Position numbers and translations under genes: made by a program
In this document: positions 63,038 to 64,000 of the stretch, piece after piece
Layout of the letters: every line of letters begins with the position of its first letter
Position numbering within the stretch: the stretch's first letter is position 1
DNA from: Clostridiales bacterium
Lineage (GTDB): Bacteria > Bacillota > Clostridia > Peptostreptococcales > Acidaminobacteraceae
DNA: 64,000 nt
Direction of reading: 5' to 3'
NCBI GenBank assembly: GCA_030446305.1
Contig: JASUSA010000002.1
Location: 36,506 to 100,505, forward strand
Notes under the pieces: generated by a model
Seen by the model: only the letters and a program-made list of their open reading frames with translations
What the model was told of the DNA's origin: nothing
Database searches by the model: none

Positions 63038-63934
63038 ATGGATAAACGAATAAAAGAAATCGAAAGCGATTTGACGCAGTCTCCGCAAGCCGCCGTGCGC
63101 AATCCCATTCGCTCGGTCATCATCTATTTTATCTTTGGCTTTTTATGGATACTGTTTTCGGATCGGCTGCTGAGTATAATGGTTCAGGATCCAACCCTCT
63201 ATCAGGAGATTCAAACTTACAAGGGATGGATTTATGTTGGTCTAACTTCTGTTGGCCTCTATTTCATCATTAAGCTGGATTATCGAAAGGTGCTTAAACT
63301 AAGCATTGACATTACGGATCGCAACCAGCAGTTGACGACTTATAATGAAGAACTTATCGCAATGGAAGAAGAACTGCATCAAAAACTGACAAAACTCTAT
63401 GAGACAACCGATGCTTTAACAGAGCAAAAAAAATATGTCTACGAAATTTACAACAGCAGCAATGCGGTTATCAGCGTCTGGAATCTCAGTGGTGAAATAT
63501 TGGATGTCAACGAGCAGTTTGTCGAGGTGCTGGGGTATAAACTGGATGAAATCCGCGGGCGAAACTGGATGGATTTTTTGATTCCGGAATCAGCGGAACC
63601 CGTTGTCGTCGATATGATAGAACGGCTGAAAGTGGGCTATCGCGTTACCAATGTTGAAAATGAAGTGATCACGGCAGATGGCGGAACGCTAACTTTTTTA
63701 TGGAATAATGCCATTATTCAGAATCCAATGACGAATGAAACGAGTGTTATTTCATTTGGGATGGATATAACAAAGCAGCGGGAGAGTGAACGCGCGCTGC
63801 AGAGCATGGCCTATATTGACGGCTTGACGGGGCTTCAGAATCGCGTCGTGTACGAATCAAAGCTGGAGCGATACATTCATGCCCAAAAGCCATTTTTTAT
63901 CTACTCAACTTTCGCACCCAAAATCACCAAGTAA
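63038..63934 (+). CDS. PAS-GGDEF protein, truncated in the GGDEF domain
   Basis: The 298 residues hold two membrane helices (about 24-44 and 64-80), a coiled coil, a PAS domain (about 140-255, with WNLSGEILDVNEQFVEVLGY) and the start of a GGDEF domain, MAYIDGLTGLQNRVVYESKL. The frame then runs into PFFIYSTFAPKITK and stops at 63932-63934, before any GGDEF motif. An intact family member would continue for about 150 residues. The break may be an insertion (see 63903-64000). The protein cannot make cyclic di-GMP as it stands. The start is ATG at 63038 after GGAAGG. Confidence 0.8.
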   Translation: MDKRIKEIESDLTQSPQAAVRNPIRSVIIYFIFGFLWILFSDRLLSIMVQDPTLYQEIQTYKGWIYVGLTSVGLYFIIKLDYRKVLKLSIDITDRNQQLTTYNEELIAMEEELHQKLTKLYETTDALTEQKKYVYEIYNSSNAVISVWNLSGEILDVNEQFVEVLGYKLDEIRGRNWMDFLIPESAEPVVVDMIERLKVGYRVTNVENEVITADGGTLTFLWNNAIIQNPMTNETSVISFGMDITKQRESERALQSMAYIDGLTGLQNRVVYESKLERYIHAQKPFFIYSTFAPKITK

Positions 63935-64000
63935 AACCTTGATATAAGTAGGTTGCGAATGAATCCATTGCATTACTTGACTAAAAACATTGTTCTTCTC
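63903..64000. mobile_element. Possible left end of an insertion sequence
   Basis: The similarity to GGDEF proteins ends abruptly near 63903. From there the sequence starts ACTCAACTTTCGCACCC, which could be a terminal inverted repeat, and an ATG at 63959 opens a frame, MNPLHYLTKNIVLL, that runs to the window end behind a weak AGTAGG site. Together these look like the beginning of an IS element with its transposase. The other end, target duplication and transposase body are outside the window. Confidence 0.4.

Overview
The window looks like a chromosomal segment of an anaerobic, probably motile member of the Firmicutes (Clostridia-like). The evidence is strong GGAGG ribosome binding sites with frequent TTG and GTG starts, indolepyruvate:ferredoxin oxidoreductase, an [FeFe]-hydrogenase-type sensor, tungstate uptake with a pterin-cofactor operon, sigma-54 regulators of the PrpR and LevR types, and chemotaxis receptors. 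GC content appears intermediate. The species cannot be named from sequence alone. I see no tRNA, rRNA or CRISPR array. The only possible mobile DNA is at the extreme right edge.

Left part (1-9,400): the end of iorA and iorB, a divergent IclR regulator, a PHP phosphatase, an OmpR-type two-component system facing a VTC/DUF4956 pair, a MerR regulator facing a B3/B4-domain protein across a textbook MerR promoter, and a membrane diguanylate cyclase.

Two sigma-54 catabolic modules dominate the middle. Module 1 (9,479-15,388) is a PrpR-type sigma-54 activator, a -24/-12 promoter, a KdgT-family permease, a split UxaA-type dehydratase (SAF subunit plus large subunit) and a DRE-TIM metallolyase. Module 2 (22,546-32,039, perhaps extending to 34,163) is a -24/-12 promoter with paired upstream repeats, a RuBisCO-like protein, a fructose-family PTS IIBC, HPr, enzyme I, a IIA protein, a short-chain dehydrogenase and a LevR-type activator, followed by a PHP phosphatase and a CoA-transferase. 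The gene content of module 2 suggests uptake and phosphorylation of an unidentified polyol or sugar acid by the PTS, oxidation by the dehydrogenase, and C-C bond chemistry by the RuBisCO-like protein. It is the most interesting locus here. Between the modules lie small acyltransferases, a glutamine amidotransferase, HAD phosphatases, peptide deformylase, and a soluble hydrogenase-like/chemotaxis-domain fusion whose 5' end appears frameshifted.

The right part (34,400-64,000) holds a run of small accessory genes: NUDIX, GNAT, PHP, an MBOAT/DHHW O-acetylation pair, a TPP riboswitch with thiW, a GNAT-NUDIX fusion, a flavodoxin-like protein, VOC, NYN and zinc-ribbon proteins. Next come an AraC regulator divergent from a tungstate ABC transporter (tupABC) and a molybdenum/tungsten cofactor operon (mogA, two moeA genes, moaA, moaC, MOSC, a ThiF-like enzyme), then a SemiSWEET sugar transporter. 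The segment ends with signalling genes: two chemotaxis receptors, a cysteine-rich PAS protein, and a PAS-GGDEF protein that is broken off in its GGDEF domain, possibly by an insertion sequence running out of the window.
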